From Azotobacter chroococcum (GTDB lineage Bacteria; Pseudomonadota; Gammaproteobacteria; Pseudomonadales; Pseudomonadaceae), in assembly GCF_004339665.1 (NCBI RefSeq), contig NZ_SMMU01000003.1, positions 186,001-250,000 of the forward strand: a DNA stretch of 64,000 bases, written 5' to 3'. Positions 1 through 10,734 of the stretch are shown piece after piece (within the stretch, counting starts at the first letter, position 1; each line of letters starts with the position of its first letter). The position numbers and the translations under genes were made by a program. Under the pieces are notes generated by a model that was given only the letters and a program-made list of their open reading frames with translations, made no database searches and had not been told where the DNA came from.

Positions 1-59
1 TGCCGGCCGTGTCCGGGCAGACCGTACCGCTTGTCTTCCGGCGGGAGAGATGCGCTTAT

Positions 60-73
60 GATAGGCGCCTATC
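60..73. promoter_or_regulatory. 14-bp perfect palindrome upstream of the AEC transporter gene
   Basis: GATAGGCGCCTATC reads the same on both strands and ends 9 bases before the transporter start codon. It could be an operator or a small hairpin in the leader; nothing else in the sequence assigns it. Confidence 0.35.
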
Positions 74-82
74 GTTTTCCGG

Positions 83-1033
83 ATGCTCTCCATGCTCGCG
101 CTGTTCTCGCAAACCCTGGCCATTACCGCGCCAGTGTTCGCCATGCTGTTTCTCGGCGTCCTGCTGCGGCGTCTTGGCTGGATCGACGTCGCCTTCATCA
201 ACACCGCCTCGGAGCTGGTGTTCAAGGGCACCATGCCGACGATGCTGTTCCTTGCGATCCTCCACGCGGATCTGGACACGGCGCTGCAGCCGGCGCTGCT
301 CGGCTATTTCGCCCTGGCTTCCGTCGCCGGTTTCCTGCTCGCCTGGGCCTGGTCGCTGTGGCGCTGTCCGCGCGCCGACCGCGGCGTCTATGTCCAGGGA
401 GCGTTCCGCGGCAACAACGGCATCGTCGGCCTGGCCCTGGCCACCAGCCTGTACGGCGACTACGGGCTGTCCCTCGGCGGGGTGCTGGCCGGCGCGGTGA
501 TCCTGGTCTACAACACGCTCGCCTCGGTGGTGCTGGCGTTCTACAGCCCGCATGTGCGGACCGACCCCTGGAGCATCGCCAAGAGCATTCTCGGCAACCC
601 GCTGATCATCGGCGTGCTGGTGGCGCTGCCGTTCGCCTACTGGCATGTCGGCCTGCCGGCCTGGCTGCTCACCTCCGGCGACTACTTCGCGCAGATGACC
701 CTGCCACTGGCGCTGATCTGCATCGGCGCCACCATCTCCCTCGCCGCCCTGCGCGAAAGCGGCAGGCTTGCGCTCAGCGCCAGTCTGCTGAAGATGGTCT
801 GGCTGCCGCTGCCGGCGACCCTGGGCGCCTGGCTGTGCGGTTTCCGCGGGGCCGATCTGGGCGTGCTGTTTCTCTATTTCGCCAGCCCGACCGCCGCGGC
901 CAGCTTCGTCATGGCCAAGGCGGTGGGCGGCAATCACCAGCTGGCGGGCGGAATCGTGGTGATCACCACGCTGCTGGCGGCGGTGACCACCAATATCGGC
1001 ATCTTCGTCCTGCAGTGGCTCGGCTGGATCTGA
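83..1033 (+). CDS. AEC (auxin efflux carrier) family transporter
   Basis: Inner-membrane permease of the AEC/BART superfamily, which exports or exchanges small organic acids or amino acids; the substrate cannot be told from sequence. The 316-aa protein is almost wholly hydrophobic, with about ten predicted membrane segments in two five-helix halves, a polar GNNGIVGLA stretch near residue 111 typical of the family, and a second half containing ICIGATISLAAL. The usual family length is 300-320 aa, so it looks complete. ATG at 92 is an alternative start (MLALF). The gene stands alone, and the antiporter gene on the other strand converges on it with only 9 bases between the stop codons. Confidence 0.88.
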   Translation: MLSMLALFSQTLAITAPVFAMLFLGVLLRRLGWIDVAFINTASELVFKGTMPTMLFLAILHADLDTALQPALLGYFALASVAGFLLAWAWSLWRCPRADRGVYVQGAFRGNNGIVGLALATSLYGDYGLSLGGVLAGAVILVYNTLASVVLAFYSPHVRTDPWSIAKSILGNPLIIGVLVALPFAYWHVGLPAWLLTSGDYFAQMTLPLALICIGATISLAALRESGRLALSASLLKMVWLPLPATLGAWLCGFRGADLGVLFLYFASPTAAASFVMAKAVGGNHQLAGGIVVITTLLAAVTTNIGIFVLQWLGWI

Positions 1034-1042
1034 GGCGCGCCC

Positions 1043-2125
1043 TCAGCTCCGCCGTTGCCACTCGCGGGCGGCGATGACCAGCAGGGTCAGCGCGGTCAGC
1101 GGCAGGGCGTACCAGACCAGCGCGGTGTGCAGCAGGGCGACGGCCGAGGCGCCGGTGGCGAACAGCACCTGATAGGCAGCGTAGGCCAGGTAGTAGCCGA
1201 AGAACAGCAGGCCCTCCCAGCGGTTGATGCGGTAGCCGGTGAAGAAGATCGGCAGGCAGGCCACCGCCACCGCGACCATCACCGGGTAGTCGAAGGCCAG
1301 GGCATTGGGCGAGACACTGATCGGAGCGGGGGTGACCAGCGCGGCCAGGCCGAGGACGGCGAGCAGGTTGAAGAGGTTGCTGCCGACGATGTTGCCCACG
1401 GCGATGTCGCGCTCGCCCTTGAGGGCGGCCATCACCGAGGTGGCCAGCTCCGGCAGCGAGGTGCCGGCGGCGACGATGGTCAGGCCGATCACCAGCTCCG
1501 ACAGGCCGAGGGCGCGGGCCAGGGTCACCGCGGCGTCGACCAGCAGGCTGGAGCCCCAGACCAGCAGGGCCAGGCCGAGGACGACGAACCCCAGGTGGCC
1601 GAGCAGGGCCAGGCGTCCCTCGGGCCTTCCGCCGTACTCCACCTCGAACTCGTTGCTTTCGCCGTTGGTCTTGGCATTCAGACCGCTGCGCACCTGGAAG
1701 GTGGTATAGGCGATGATGCCGGCAAGCAGCAGAAGGCCGTCGAGGCGGCCGTAGTGCTGGTCGATGGCCAGCAGCCAGGCCAGCAGGCTGGCGCCGATCA
1801 TGAGCGGTACGTCGAGGCGGATCAGCTGGCGCGATACCGTCAGGGGAATGACCAGCGCGGACAGGCCGAGGATCATCAGCACGTTGAAGATGTTGCTGCC
1901 GAGGACGTTGCCCACCGCGATGTCGCCCTGTCCATTGCTGGCCGACTGCACGCTGACCGCCATTTCCGGGGCGCTGGTGCCGAAGGCGACCACGGTCAGG
2001 CCGATGACCAGCGGCGGGATGCCGAAACGGGCGGCCAGGCGCGCGGCGCCGCGGACCAGAGCCTCGGCGCCGGCGACCAGCAGGGCCAGGCCGGCGATCA
2101 GGTAGACGAATGTCATCAGGGTCAT
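1043..2125 (-). CDS. Calcium/sodium antiporter, YrbG type (CaCA family)
   Basis: Inner-membrane cation/calcium exchanger. Two alpha repeats are plain: GTSAPEMAVSV followed by GNVLGSNIFN in the first half, and GTSLPELATSV followed by GNIVGSNLFN in the second; the acidic residues in these repeats bind the cation. About ten membrane segments are split by a hydrophilic linker (residues about 145-170). I start at ATG 2125 because AAGGAG lies 5 bases upstream; a TTG at 2128 is in frame just before it. Length 360 aa fits the family. In E. coli yrbG sits beside kdsD and mla genes; here it is about 24 kb away, beside gatCAB. Confidence 0.9.
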   Translation of the reverse strand: MTLMTFVYLIAGLALLVAGAEALVRGAARLAARFGIPPLVIGLTVVAFGTSAPEMAVSVQSASNGQGDIAVGNVLGSNIFNVLMILGLSALVIPLTVSRQLIRLDVPLMIGASLLAWLLAIDQHYGRLDGLLLLAGIIAYTTFQVRSGLNAKTNGESNEFEVEYGGRPEGRLALLGHLGFVVLGLALLVWGSSLLVDAAVTLARALGLSELVIGLTIVAAGTSLPELATSVMAALKGERDIAVGNIVGSNLFNLLAVLGLAALVTPAPISVSPNALAFDYPVMVAVAVACLPIFFTGYRINRWEGLLFFGYYLAYAAYQVLFATGASAVALLHTALVWYALPLTALTLLVIAAREWQRRS

Positions 2126-2166
2126 CAATGCTCCTTATGATGGCGCCGCTTCCCGGCACCGATCCC

Positions 2167-2538
2167 TCAGTTGTCGAGGAGTTCCAGACGCACCATGGCC
2201 ACGCCGGCATTCAGCATTTCCAGCTGGCGGGCGGCCTTGTAGGACAGGTCGATGATCCGGCCGCGGGAGTGGGGGCCGCGGTCGTTGATGCGCACCACCA
2301 CGCTGCGGCGCGTCTGCAGGCTGGTCACCCGCACCCGGCTACCGAGCGGCAGGCTGCGGTGGGCGGCGGTGAGGGCATTGCGGTCCACGCGCTCGCCGCT
2401 GGCGGTGCGTTTGCCGTGATGCCGGGCGGCATAGTAGGAGGCCATGCCCTTGGTGGCGTAAGTGCCCGCCTCGAGCCGCGGCGCGGGATAGCCGGCGAGC
2501 AGGGCGAGGAGGAGGGCGAGGGATAGTGTTCGCAGCAT
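2167..2538 (-). CDS. RlpA-like septal ring lytic transglycosylase domain protein
   Basis: Small exported protein of 123 aa: a signal peptide (residues 1 to about 24) followed by a single double-psi beta-barrel domain. Diagnostic motifs are GMASYYAARHHG, TASGE, and NDRGPHSRGRIIDLS, the last containing the Asp/His cluster of RlpA-type enzymes that cut peptidoglycan strands lacking stem peptides. Unlike full RlpA it has no SPOR domain, and the signal peptide ends in LAGYPAP without a lipobox cysteine, so it should be soluble in the periplasm. GGAG lies 8 bases upstream of the ATG. Activity is inferred; some short members are structural only. Confidence 0.85.
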   Translation of the reverse strand: MLRTLSLALLLALLAGYPAPRLEAGTYATKGMASYYAARHHGKRTASGERVDRNALTAAHRSLPLGSRVRVTSLQTRRSVVVRINDRGPHSRGRIIDLSYKAARQLEMLNAGVAMVRLELLDN

Positions 2539-2558
2539 GATCGAGGCTCCGGAAAGTG

Positions 2559-2582
2559 CAACGCCGGGCGGACCCGGCGTTG
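2559..2582 (-). terminator. Perfect 10-bp hairpin downstream of gatB
   Basis: CAACGCCGGG pairs with CCCGGCGTTG around a 4-base loop, 9 bases past the gatB stop codon. The flank lacks a good U run on either strand, so it may be a weak terminator or a 3'-end stabilising stem rather than a strong intrinsic terminator. It also lies 20 bases upstream of the rlpA-like start, so it sits in that gene's leader. Confidence 0.45.
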
Positions 2583-2590
2583 TCGCTGGC

Positions 2591-4039
2591 TCAGCCTTCG
2601 AGCTTCTTCTTCAGCAGTTCGTTCACCTGGCCGGGGTTGGCCTTGCCCTTGGAGGCCTTCATCGCCTGGCCGACGAAGAAGCCGAACATCTTGGCCCGCT
2701 TGGCCTCGTCACTGGCGCGGTACTGTTCGACCTGCGCGGCGTTGGCGGCCAGCACCTCGTCGAGCATCACCTCGATGGCGCCCGAGTCGGTGACCTGCTT
2801 GAGGCCCTTGGCCTCGATGACGGCGTCGGCGGAGGCGCCTTCGCCGGCGGCCAGGGCCTCGAAGACCATCTTGGCGATCTTGCCGGAGATGGTGTTGTCC
2901 TTGATGCGCAGGATCAGCCCGCCCAGTTGCGCAGCCGAGACCGGCGATCGGTCGATCTCGAGGTTGTCCTTGTTGAGCAGGCTGGACAGCTCGCCCATCA
3001 CCCAGTTGGCCGCCAGCTTGGCGTCGCCGCAGACGGTCTGCACTTGCTCGAAGTAGTCGGCCAGCTCGCGGCTGGCGGACAGCACGCTGGCATCGTAGGC
3101 GGACAGGCCGAACTGGCTCTCGAAGCGCGCGCGCTTCTCGCCGGGCAGCTCCGGCAGGCCGGCGCGCACCTCGTCGAGGAAGTCCGGCTCGATCACCACC
3201 GGCAGCAGGTCGGGACAGGGGAAGTAGCGGTAGTCGTTGGCTTCCTCCTTGCTGCGCATGGAACGGGTCTCGTCCTTGTTCGGGTCGTACAGGCGGGTTT
3301 CCTGGACGACCTTGCCGCCGTCCTCGATCAGCTCGATCTGCCGCTGCACCTCGTGGTTGATCGCGCGCTCGATGAAGCGGAAGGAGTTGACGTTCTTGAT
3401 CTCGGCGCGGGTGCCGAAGGCTTCCTGGCCCACGGGGCGCACCGAGACGTTGCAGTCGCAGCGCAGCGAGCCTTCGGCCATGTTGCCGTCGCAGATGCCC
3501 AGGTAGCGGACCAGCGCGTGGATCGCCTTGACGTAGGCCACCGCCTCCTTGGCCGAGCGGATGTCCGGCTCGGAGACGATCTCCAGCAGCGGCGTGCCGG
3601 CGCGGTTGAGGTCGATGCCGGTCATGCCATGGAAGTCCTCGTGCAGGCTCTTGCCGGCGTCCTCTTCCAGGTGCGCGCGGGTGATGCCGATGCGCTTGAC
3701 CGTGCCGTCTTCCAGGCTGATGTCCAGATGGCCCTTGCCGACGATGGGCTTGTCCATCTGGCTGGTCTGGTAGCCTTTGGGCAGGTCGGGGTAGAAGTAG
3801 TTCTTGCGGGCGAAGACGTTGCTGCGGCCCAGCTCGGCATCGATCGCCAGGCCGAACTTCACCGCCATGCGCACGGCTTCCTGGTTGAGCACCGGCAGGG
3901 TGCCGGGCATGCCGAGGTCGATCAGGCTGGCTTGGGTGTTGGGCTCGGCGCCGAAGGTGGTGGCGCTGCCGGAGAAGATCTTCGAGCGGGTGGCGAGCTG
4001 CGCGTGGATTTCCAGCCCGATCACGGTTTCCCATTGCAT
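2591..4039 (-). CDS. gatB: Asp-tRNA(Asn)/Glu-tRNA(Gln) amidotransferase subunit B
   Basis: Catalytic/tRNA-binding subunit of the GatCAB complex: it phosphorylates the mischarged Glu-tRNA(Gln) or Asp-tRNA(Asn) and transfers ammonia from GatA. The 482-aa protein opens with [15 protein letters not shown], has the cradle-domain motif [15 protein letters not shown], and ends with the helical and YqeY-like tRNA-binding tail. Start ATG 4039 has GAGGA 8 bases upstream, overlapping the end of gatA; a much longer open frame upstream is only antisense-phase readthrough of gatA in another frame. Last gene of a gatC-gatA-gatB operon. Confidence 0.97.
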   Translation of the reverse strand: MQWETVIGLEIHAQLATRSKIFSGSATTFGAEPNTQASLIDLGMPGTLPVLNQEAVRMAVKFGLAIDAELGRSNVFARKNYFYPDLPKGYQTSQMDKPIVGKGHLDISLEDGTVKRIGITRAHLEEDAGKSLHEDFHGMTGIDLNRAGTPLLEIVSEPDIRSAKEAVAYVKAIHALVRYLGICDGNMAEGSLRCDCNVSVRPVGQEAFGTRAEIKNVNSFRFIERAINHEVQRQIELIEDGGKVVQETRLYDPNKDETRSMRSKEEANDYRYFPCPDLLPVVIEPDFLDEVRAGLPELPGEKRARFESQFGLSAYDASVLSASRELADYFEQVQTVCGDAKLAANWVMGELSSLLNKDNLEIDRSPVSAAQLGGLILRIKDNTISGKIAKMVFEALAAGEGASADAVIEAKGLKQVTDSGAIEVMLDEVLAANAAQVEQYRASDEAKRAKMFGFFVGQAMKASKGKANPGQVNELLKKKLEG

Positions 4040-4050
4040 GTGCGTATTCC

Positions 4051-5501
4051 TCAGAAGCCTTCCGGTGCCCGTTGATGCCAGTCGGTCGCCTGCTGGTACT
4101 GGTGGGCGACGTTGAGCAGGCGGCCTTCCTGGAAGTAGGGCGCGAGCAGTTGCACGCCCACCGGCAGGCCATCGACGAAACCGGCCGGCATGGACAGGCC
4201 GGGAATGCCGGCGAGGTTGGCGGTGATGGTGTAGATGTCCTCGAGGTAGGCGGCGACCGGATCGCTGCTCTTCTCGCCGAGCTTCCAGGCCGGGTTCGGC
4301 GTGGTCGGGCCGAGGATCAGGTCGACTTCCTGGAAGGCGCCGATGAAGTCGCTGCGGATCAGCCGGCGGATCTTCTGCGCCTTGAGGTAGTAGGCGTCGT
4401 AGTAGCCGGCGGAGAGGGCGTAGGTGCCGACCATGATGCGGCGCTTCACTTCCGCGCCGAAGCCCTCGCCGCGCGAGCGCTTGTAGAGGTCCTCGAGGTT
4501 CTGCGGGTTCTCGCAGCGGTAGCCGAAGCGCACGCCGTCGAAGCGCGACAGGTTGGAGGAGGCCTCCGCCGGGGCGATCACGTAGTAGGCGGGAATCGCA
4601 TGCTGCATGTTCGGCAGGCCGATTTCCTTGACCGTGGCGCCGAGCTTCTTCAGCTCCTCGACGCAGGCCATCACCGCATCGGACAGGCGCGGGTCGAGGC
4701 CGGCGCCGAAGTATTCGCGCGGCAGACCGATGCGCAGGCCGGCCAGCGGCCGGTTCAGCGCGGCCAGGTAGTCGTCGACCGGTTGATCGACGCAGGTGGA
4801 GTCCTTCGGGTCGAAGCCAGCCATGGCGCCGAGCAGCAGGGCGCAGTCCTCGGCGGTACGGGCGATCGGGCCGCCCTGGTCGAGGCTGGAGGCGTAGGCG
4901 ATCATGCCCCAACGCGAGACGCGGCCGTAGGTGGGCTTGAGGCCGGTGAGGTTGGTCAGCGCCGCCGGCTGGCGGATCGAGCCGCCGGTATCGCTGCCGG
5001 TGGCCGCCGGGATCAGCCGCGCCGCCACCGCCGCGGCGGAGCCGCCGCTGGAGCCGCCGGGCACGCATTCGGTGTTCCAGGGGTTCTTCACCGGGCCGTA
5101 GTGGCTGGATTCGCTGGCCGAGCCCATGGCGAACTCGTCCATGTTCAGCTTGCCGAGGCTCACGCAGCCGGCGGCGGCGAGCTTTTCCACCACGGTGGCA
5201 TCGTAGGGCGAGATGAAATTGTCGAGGACCTTCGAGGCGCAGCTGGTGCGCACGCCCTTGGTGCAGAACAGGTCCTTGTGGGCGATCGGCGCGCCGAGCA
5301 GGGCGCCGCTCTCGCCGGCGGCGCGGCGCGCGTCGGCGGCCTGGGCCTGGGCGCGGGCCTGCTCGGCGGTGACAGTGATGAAGCTGTTGAGCTGCGGGTC
5401 GAGCGCGCCGATGCGGGTCAGCAGGGCCTCGGTCAGCTCGACGGCGGAGAAGTCCTTGGCGGCCAGGCCGCGGGCGATTTGCGCCAGAGTCAGTCGATGC
5501 A

Positions 5502-5502
<1 letters not shown>
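4051..5502 (-). CDS. gatA: Asp-tRNA(Asn)/Glu-tRNA(Gln) amidotransferase subunit A
   Basis: Glutaminase subunit of GatCAB and member of the amidase signature family; it releases ammonia from glutamine and channels it to GatB. The Ser-cisSer-Lys triad is visible: Lys in [12 protein letters not shown], and the serines in the glycine-rich [15 protein letters not shown] and [13 protein letters not shown] stretches. Length 483 aa is normal. I choose ATG 5502, which overlaps the gatC stop as TGATG; the GTG just before it (5505) would add one residue. Presence of the complex implies indirect charging of Gln and/or Asn tRNA, alongside or instead of direct synthetases that are not in this window. Confidence 0.97.
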
Positions 5503-7000
<1,498 letters not shown>

Positions 7001-7043
7001 GCCACAGGGGCAGGCTTCGGGTTGTACGCCGAAAGCGACGCCT

Positions 7044-7061
7044 GGCGCCGTTTTCGGCGCC
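7044..7061 (+). terminator. Hairpin between mreB and mreC (possible attenuator)
   Basis: GGCGCCG pairs with CGGCGCC around a TTTT loop. It lacks a following U tract, so it is more likely an RNA-processing or partial attenuation site inside the operon than a full terminator. Confidence 0.35.
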
Positions 7062-7136
7062 TGGCTGACGGTCGAGGCTTGTAGTAGTCGCGAGGAACCC
7101 GCTATCAAACTGCTCTTCAGCAAAGGGCCTTCGCTC

Positions 7137-8102
7137 GTGATGCGCCTGTTGGTGCTGGCGGTGCTTGCCGCCACGCTGATGGTGGTGGATGCCCGTTTCG
7201 ATACCCTCAAGCCGGTGCGCAGCCAGCTGGGGCTGGTGCTGACCCCCTTCTACGGGCTGGCCGATTTGCCGGTGCGTATCTGGGATGGCATCAACCAGCA
7301 GTTCAGCAGCCGCAGCGAACTGCTCGCGGAGAACGAGAAGCTCAAGGCCGAGGCCCTGCTGATGCAGCGCCGCCTGCAGAAACTGGCGGCGCTGACCGAG
7401 CAGAACGTGCGCCTGCGCGAACTGCTCAATTCCGCGGCGCTGGTCGACGAGAAGGTGCTGGTCGGCGAGCTGATCGGCGTCGATCCCAATCCCTTTACCC
7501 ATCGCATCCTGATCGACAAGGGCGAGCGCGACGGCGTGTTTCTCGGTCAGCCGGTGCTCGACGCCCGCGGCCTGATGGGCCAGGTGGTGGAGGTCATGCC
7601 CTACACGGCGCGGGTCCTCCTGCTCACCGACACCACCCACAGCATCCCGGTGCAGGTCAACCGCAACGGCCTGCGCGCCATCGCCGTCGGCACCGGCAAT
7701 CCGGAGCGCCTGGAGCTGCGCCATGTCGCCGATACCGCCGACATCAAGGAGGGCGACCTGCTGGTCAGCTCCGGTATGGGCCAGCGCTTTCCCGCCGGCT
7801 ATCCGGTGGCCGTGGTGAGCGAGGTGATCCACGACTCCGGGCAGCCGTTCGCCATCGTCCGCGCCGTGCCCACGGCGGCCCTCAACCGCACCCGCTACAT
7901 GCTGATGGTGTTCAGCGATCCGCGCTCGCCGGAGCAGCGCGCCAGCGAGGCGGCCCAGGCCCAGGAGGCGCATGACCGCCAGCTCGCCGAACAGGCCGGA
8001 AGCCAGGCGCCTGTGCCCGCCGCGCCGGCGCCTGCAGCGGCCGTTCCCGCACCGGCCCCGCCGTCGCGGCCGGCCCCGGCGGGCACAGGCGGGGCGCGCT
8101 GA
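7137..8102 (+). CDS. mreC: Rod shape-determining protein MreC
   Basis: Bitopic inner-membrane protein of the elongasome; its periplasmic part activates PBP2-RodA. One membrane helix at the N-terminus (MRLLVLAVLAATLMVV) is followed by a coiled coil (about residues 55-95, SELLAENEKLKAEALLMQ) and the beta-barrel MreC core, then a low-complexity Pro/Ala tail of about 35 residues. The first usual start codons are GTG 7137 and ATG 7140, but they lack a Shine-Dalgarno site and cut into a family-like N-terminus: in-frame codons upstream read IKLLFSKGPSLV, beginning with ATC at 7104 about 9 bases after GAGGA. Translation may therefore start at ATC 7104 or CTG 7110. Confidence 0.93.
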   Translation: MMRLLVLAVLAATLMVVDARFDTLKPVRSQLGLVLTPFYGLADLPVRIWDGINQQFSSRSELLAENEKLKAEALLMQRRLQKLAALTEQNVRLRELLNSAALVDEKVLVGELIGVDPNPFTHRILIDKGERDGVFLGQPVLDARGLMGQVVEVMPYTARVLLLTDTTHSIPVQVNRNGLRAIAVGTGNPERLELRHVADTADIKEGDLLVSSGMGQRFPAGYPVAVVSEVIHDSGQPFAIVRAVPTAALNRTRYMLMVFSDPRSPEQRASEAAQAQEAHDRQLAEQAGSQAPVPAAPAPAAAVPAPAPPSRPAPAGTGGAR

Positions 8103-8581
8103 TGGGCGAGCACAACGGTTGGCTGATCTGGGCCAGCTACCTGGTGGGCCTGCTGCTCAGCGTGGCGCCCATGCCGGGCTTCATGGAGGTTGGCCGGCCG
8201 CTGTGGCTGGCGATGTTCATCACCTACTGGATTCTGGCCGTGCCGCAGCGGGTCAGCATGACTGTGACCTGGCTGCTGGGGCTGGCGATGGATGTGCTCT
8301 ACGGCGTTTTGCTCGGGCAGCATGCGCTGACCCTGACGCTGATTGCCTTCCTGATGCTGACGCTGCAGCAGCGTGTCCGCATGTTTCCGTTGTGGCAACA
8401 GAGCCTGGTCCTGCTGGTAGTCTTCGGTCTGGCCCAGCTGGTGCAGCTCTGGCTCAATGCGCTGGCCGGCAACCGCCCGCCGACCCTCGCCTTCCTGCTG
8501 CCGGCCCTGGTCAGCGCCTTGCTCTGGCCCTGGGTGTTCACCGCCCTGCGTAGCCTACGACTGCGCTTCAATGTCAATTAA
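8102..8581 (+). CDS. mreD: Rod shape-determining protein MreD
   Basis: Integral inner-membrane partner of MreC in the elongation complex. The 159-aa protein is hydrophobic with five to six membrane segments; [21 protein letters not shown] is typical of the family. Its ATG overlaps the mreC stop codon (TGATG), implying translational coupling and equal output with MreC. Confidence 0.95.
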   Translation: MGEHNGWLIWASYLVGLLLSVAPMPGFMEVGRPLWLAMFITYWILAVPQRVSMTVTWLLGLAMDVLYGVLLGQHALTLTLIAFLMLTLQQRVRMFPLWQQSLVLLVVFGLAQLVQLWLNALAGNRPPTLAFLLPALVSALLWPWVFTALRSLRLRFNVN

Positions 8582-8633
8582 CCCCCCGTCCCCGGCGAGA
8601 CGGCGGGCGGGGCTTCGGACAGAGGGAAATCGC

Positions 8634-9221
8634 ATGGCTGCCACGCTTTACCTGGCTTCCGGTTCGCCCCGCCGGCGCGAGCTGCTGACGCAGATCGGCG
8701 TGCCCTTCGTTCCGCTCAGCGTGGCCATCGACGAAACTCCCGCGCCGGACGAGACGCCGGCCGCCTATGTGGAGCGCCTGGCGCGCGGCAAGGCGGCGGC
8801 TGGCCTGGCCAGCCTCGCCGACCGGCAGGCGGTGGTGCTCGGCGCGGACACCACGGTGGTACTGGACGGGCGCATCCTCGGCAAGCCGGGGGACCATGCC
8901 GAGGCGCTGGCCATGCTGCAGGCGCTCGGCGGGCGCGAGCACGAGGTGCTGACCGCGGTGGCCCTGGCCGCGGCCGGGCGCAGCGCGGTGCGGGTGGTGC
9001 GCAGCCGGGTGGCCTTCCGTCCGCTCACCAGCGCCGAGGCCGAGGCCTACTGGGCCACCGGCGAGCCGCTGGACAAGGCCGGCGGCTATGCCATCCAGGG
9101 CTTGGCCGCAGTGTTTGTCAGCGGCCTCGAGGGCAGCTATTCGGCGGTGGTCGGCCTGCCACTCTGTGAAACCGCGCAACTGCTGGCCGAGTTCGGCATT
9201 CCGTGCTGGCAACAACAATGA
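8634..9221 (+). CDS. maf: Maf-like nucleotide pyrophosphatase
   Basis: House-cleaning nucleoside triphosphate pyrophosphatase that hydrolyses dTTP/UTP or modified nucleotides to monophosphates. The 195-aa protein has the N-terminal loop [12 protein letters not shown], the central [16 protein letters not shown] with the catalytic Asp, and [10 protein letters not shown] near the C-terminus, which together fit the YhdE (dTTP/UTP) branch. Start ATG 8634 follows GAGGG at 8 bases; the open frame extends further upstream without a better site. It sits between mreD and rng, the standard order in gammaproteobacteria. Confidence 0.94.
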   Translation: MAATLYLASGSPRRRELLTQIGVPFVPLSVAIDETPAPDETPAAYVERLARGKAAAGLASLADRQAVVLGADTTVVLDGRILGKPGDHAEALAMLQALGGREHEVLTAVALAAAGRSAVRVVRSRVAFRPLTSAEAEAYWATGEPLDKAGGYAIQGLAAVFVSGLEGSYSAVVGLPLCETAQLLAEFGIPCWQQQ

Positions 9222-9267
9222 CAAGGCGCCTGAGCAGACAAGCTGCGCCCAGCTTCGGGACTATGCA

Positions 9268-10725
9268 ATGAGCGAAGAGATTCTGATCAATATCACGCCG
9301 ATGGAGTCGCGCGTGGCGGTGGTGGAGAATGGGGTGCTGCAGGAGGTGCATGTCGAGCGCACCCAGCGCCGCGGCATCGTCGGCAACATCTACAAGGGCC
9401 GGGTGGTGCGGGTGCTGCCGGGCATGCAGGCGGCCTTCGTCGACATCGGCCTGGAGCGCGCCGCGTTCATCCATGCCGCGGAGATTTCCAGCCGCGAGGG
9501 CAGTGCGGTGGAGAACATCGCGGCCCTGGTGCACGAGGGGCAGGGCCTGGTGGTGCAGGTCACCAAGGATCCGATCGGCAGCAAGGGGGCCCGGCTGACC
9601 ACCCATCTGTCGATTCCCTCGCGCTACCTGGTCTACATGCCGCGCACCCGCCATGTCGGCATCTCCCTGAAGATCGAGGATGAGGCCGAGCGCGAGCGCC
9701 TGAAGAAGGTGGTCGCCGACTGCGTGGCCGGCGAAGGGATCGAGCACGAGGGCGGCTTCATCCTGCGCACCGCTGCCGAAGGCGCCGGGGCCGACGAGAT
9801 CCTCGCGGACATCCGCTACCTGCGCCGCCTGTGGGATCAGATCGCCGGGCAGATGCAGACTGCCAGCGCGCCGACGGTGATCTACGAGGATCTCAGCCTG
9901 GCCCTGCGCACCCTGCGCGATCTGGTCAGCCCGCGTATCGAGAAGATCCGCATCGACTCGCGGGAAACCTTCCAGAAGGTTTCGCATTTCGTCGCCGAAC
10001 TGATGCCGGAGATCGCCGACCGTCTCGAGCACTATCCCGGCGAGCGGCCGATCTTCGACCTGTACGGGGTCGAGGACGAGGTCCAGCGGGCCCTGGAGCG
10101 CAAGGTGATGCTCAAGTCCGGTGGCTACCTGATCATCGATCCGGCCGAGGCGATGACCACCATCGACGTCAATACCGGCGCCTTCGTCGGCCATCGCACC
10201 CTGGAAGAAACCATCTTCAAGACCAACCTCGAGGCGGCCACCGCGATCGCCCGCCAGCTGCGCCTGCGCAACCTGGGCGGGATCATCATCATTGACTTCA
10301 TCGACATGGAGGACGAGGAGCATCAGCGCCAGGTGCTGCGTACCCTGGAGAAGCAGCTGGAGCGCGACCACGCCAAGACCAACATCATCGGCATCACCGT
10401 GCTCGGGCTGGTGCAGATGACCCGCAAGCGTACCCGGGAAAGCCTCGAGCAGGTGCTCTGCGAGCCCTGCAACTGCTGCCAGGGACGCGGCAAGCTGAAG
10501 ACGGCGGAAACCATCTGCTACGAGATCTTCCGCGAGATTCTCCGGGAGGCCCGTGCCTACCAGGCCGAGGGCTACCTGGTGCTGGCCAACCAGAAGGTGG
10601 TCGACCGGCTGCTCGACGAGGAGTCGGGCAACGTCGCCGATCTCGAGGCCTTCATCGGCCGGCCCATCAAGTTCCAGGTCGAGGGCACCTACTCCCAGGA
10701 GCAGTACGATGTTGTCCTGCTGTAA
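9268..10725 (+). CDS. rng: Ribonuclease G
   Basis: Endoribonuclease of the RNase E/G family; it matures the 5' end of 16S rRNA and degrades some mRNAs. Domains in order: S1-like RNA-binding domain (about residues 35-125, GNIYKGRVVRVLPGMQAAFVDIG), 5' sensor/RNase H-like region, DNase I-like catalytic core with DVNTGAFVG and FIDMED carrying the two metal-binding aspartates, and the zinc-link CEPCNCCQGRG. Length 485 aa matches RNase G and excludes RNase E, which has a long C-terminal scaffold. Start ATG 9268 gives MSEEILINITPMESRVA. Confidence 0.96.
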   Translation: MSEEILINITPMESRVAVVENGVLQEVHVERTQRRGIVGNIYKGRVVRVLPGMQAAFVDIGLERAAFIHAAEISSREGSAVENIAALVHEGQGLVVQVTKDPIGSKGARLTTHLSIPSRYLVYMPRTRHVGISLKIEDEAERERLKKVVADCVAGEGIEHEGGFILRTAAEGAGADEILADIRYLRRLWDQIAGQMQTASAPTVIYEDLSLALRTLRDLVSPRIEKIRIDSRETFQKVSHFVAELMPEIADRLEHYPGERPIFDLYGVEDEVQRALERKVMLKSGGYLIIDPAEAMTTIDVNTGAFVGHRTLEETIFKTNLEAATAIARQLRLRNLGGIIIIDFIDMEDEEHQRQVLRTLEKQLERDHAKTNIIGITVLGLVQMTRKRTRESLEQVLCEPCNCCQGRGKLKTAETICYEIFREILREARAYQAEGYLVLANQKVVDRLLDEESGNVADLEAFIGRPIKFQVEGTYSQEQYDVVLL

Positions 10726-10734
10726 GCCCTGACC

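Noticed and set aside
4040-5068. Apparent 825-aa fusion protein upstream of gatB
   Set aside because: The extra 343 codons are the wrong frame of gatA; gatB has its own start at 4039 with a Shine-Dalgarno site.
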